Positions 6,769 to 7,579 of a DNA stretch of 7,579 nt are shown one piece after another. Each line of letters starts with the position of its first letter. Position 1 is the first letter of the stretch. The notes beneath the pieces are model-generated. The model worked only from the letters and a program-made list of their open reading frames with translations, was not told the origin of the DNA and did not search any database. This DNA comes from RECO01 sp050485385 (GTDB lineage: Bacteria > Pseudomonadota > Alphaproteobacteria > Geminicoccales > Geminicoccaceae): the NCBI GenBank assembly GCA_050485385.1, contig JBJHBG010000164.1:1-7579 (forward strand), given 5' to 3'. A program made the translations under genes and the position numbers.

Positions 6769-6810
6769 CTCTCAACCCCTAAGTCGTCCACAAGAGCAAG
6801 CCTCTCAACC
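6769..6810 (-). repeat. Pair of 9-bp direct repeats (GGTTGAGAG on the minus strand)
   Basis: GGTTGAGAG occurs at 6810-6802 and again at 6777-6769 on the minus strand, 33 bp from start to start (about three helical turns), upstream of the GGDEF-EAL gene. The spacing places both copies on the same face of the DNA, as expected for paired regulator half-sites. A chance repeat in a short region is also possible. Confidence 0.35.
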
Positions 6811-6895
6811 TTATTCACGTAACGCTACCGAGCCCCGACAACGGCCGGTTCTACAAGCACAGACATGCACAACCGGAGTGCGAGCGTCGCCCGGC

Positions 6896-7579
6896 TCATG
6901 GGGCTATTGCAGCGACGACAGTAAGGGCACGATGCAGAAGGCCCGGCAAATCATCCGCCGTCAAGCTGGCCGGCCCCCGAGCCGCTGCCTCGTTGTGCAG
7001 CCAGACAGCGAAGGCGGCGGCCTCGAAGGGTGGCATGCCTTGGGCGAGACCGGCGAGCACGACGCCCCCGAGCACGTCACCACTGCCGGCCGTGGCCAGT
7101 TTGGGACAGCCGTTGACGGCGATGGCGACCCGCCCGTCGGGGGCCGCGACGATGCTGTCGACGCCTTTCGACAGTACCACGGCCCCGGTGCGCGCGGCGA
7201 GCGCGCGTGCCTCGCCGATACGGTCGTCCCCACCGAATCCCAGCCGACGCGCCTCGCCCTGGTGGGGCGTCAGCACACAGGGACCTTGGATGGCGGCACC
7301 GAGATCGTCGATGTGGCCCGCGAAGCTGGTCAGGGCGTCCGCGTCCAGGACGGTCGCGCGACCGGCCGCCAGGACCGCGGTCACCTGGCTACGCAGCACC
7401 TCGCCGACGCCGCCGCCGGGGCCGAGCAGCCAAGCGTTGCGCCTGTCGTCGGCGAGCAGCGGTGCGAGGTCGTGGGAGCGAACGGCACGGACCATCACGG
7501 CGTCGAGCCGGGCGGCGTGAATGGCGACCGCGCCGGCCGGTGCCGCCAGCGTCACGAGCCCGGCGCCACCGGCGAGGGC
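6896..7579 (-). CDS. nnrD: ADP/ATP-dependent NAD(P)H-hydrate dehydratase (C-terminal part; 5' end off window)
   Basis: The enzyme repairs NADHX/NADPHX, the hydrated forms of NAD(P)H, back to the cofactor using ATP or ADP. The frame enters at the right edge in phase and ends at TGA 6896, giving 227 visible residues. It begins ALAGGAGLVTLAAPAG, the glycine-rich strand of the family, so the true start lies beyond 7579; a GTG at 7555 sits inside this motif and is not a start. Other family motifs (numbered within the visible part): LLGPGGGVG (51-59), VLDADAL (77-83), LTPHQGEARRL (103-113), VVLSKGVDSIVAAPDG (134-149), and LATAGSGDVLGGVVLAGLAQG (161-181) with catalytic D168. The C-terminus SLTADDLPGLLHRAL is also typical. 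In many bacteria this domain is fused behind the NnrE epimerase domain; whether that holds here lies outside the window. Confidence 0.93.
   Translation of the reverse strand, partial: ALAGGAGLVTLAAPAGAVAIHAARLDAVMVRAVRSHDLAPLLADDRRNAWLLGPGGGVGEVLRSQVTAVLAAGRATVLDADALTSFAGHIDDLGAAIQGPCVLTPHQGEARRLGFGGDDRIGEARALAARTGAVVLSKGVDSIVAAPDGRVAIAVNGCPKLATAGSGDVLGGVVLAGLAQGMPPFEAAAFAVWLHNEAAARGPASLTADDLPGLLHRALTVVAAIAP

Larger units (their letters stand above)
6706..6895. other. Intergenic region between nnrD and the GGDEF-EAL gene
   Basis: This 190-bp gap is AT-richer than its surroundings and probably carries the promoter of the GGDEF-EAL gene, plus the end of the nnrD transcript. I see no convincing -35/-10 pair and no hairpin with a T-run. 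It contains a 9-bp direct repeat, CTCTCAACC, at 6769-6777 and 6802-6810. It also contains an inverted repeat CCGGTT (6845-6850) / AACCGG (6871-6876) with a 20-bp spacer. On the minus strand the order is nnrD stop, inverted repeat, two GGTTGAGAG copies, then ATG 6705. Confidence 0.5.

Noticed and set aside
6896..7555. Complete gene starting at GTG 7555
   Set aside because: The frame stays open to the window edge and the codons before the GTG encode ALAGGAGL, part of a conserved family motif. The gene is a fragment cut by the window edge.

Overview
The window looks like an ordinary chromosomal stretch from a GC-rich alphaproteobacterium, probably Rhodospirillales-like. This rests on the very high G+C by eye, GC-biased third codon positions, the style of the lipB and GGDEF-EAL proteins, and long antisense shadow frames typical of such genomes. 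No tool could be run, so the taxonomy is inference. There is no mobile element, CRISPR array, phage gene or obvious horizontal island. I found no previously undescribed multi-gene system. The best leads are details within single proteins and in the intergenic DNA.

Layout. The left third is a minus-strand block, read right to left: a complete tRNA-Leu(GAG) gene with encoded CCA (2557-2471), an M20D-type amidohydrolase/carboxypeptidase (2349-1171), and the N-terminal part of an HlyD-type membrane-fusion protein that runs off the left edge (1079-1). Only 37 bp from the tRNA, a plus-strand pair diverges: lipB (octanoyltransferase of lipoate synthesis, 2595-3287) and a secreted pentapeptide-repeat protein (3319-3870). 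That pair converges, with an 18-bp gap, on a large minus-strand gene for a cytosolic multi-sensor GGDEF-EAL c-di-GMP protein (6705-3889). About 190 bp of AT-richer, non-coding DNA then separates it from the C-terminal half of an NAD(P)H-hydrate dehydratase (nnrD, minus strand), which continues past the right edge.

How the genes relate. They are mostly independent housekeeping or accessory functions: cofactor attachment (LipB), metabolite repair (NnrD), translation (tRNA-Leu), amide hydrolysis (M20D), envelope export (membrane-fusion protein) and second-messenger signalling (GGDEF-EAL). The membrane-fusion protein could belong to an exopolysaccharide or efflux locus to the left, which c-di-GMP often controls, but nothing in the window proves that link.

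There is no gene-free stretch over 300 bases. The non-coding gaps are 1080-1170, 2350-2470, 2558-2594, 3288-3318, 3871-3888 and 6706-6895.
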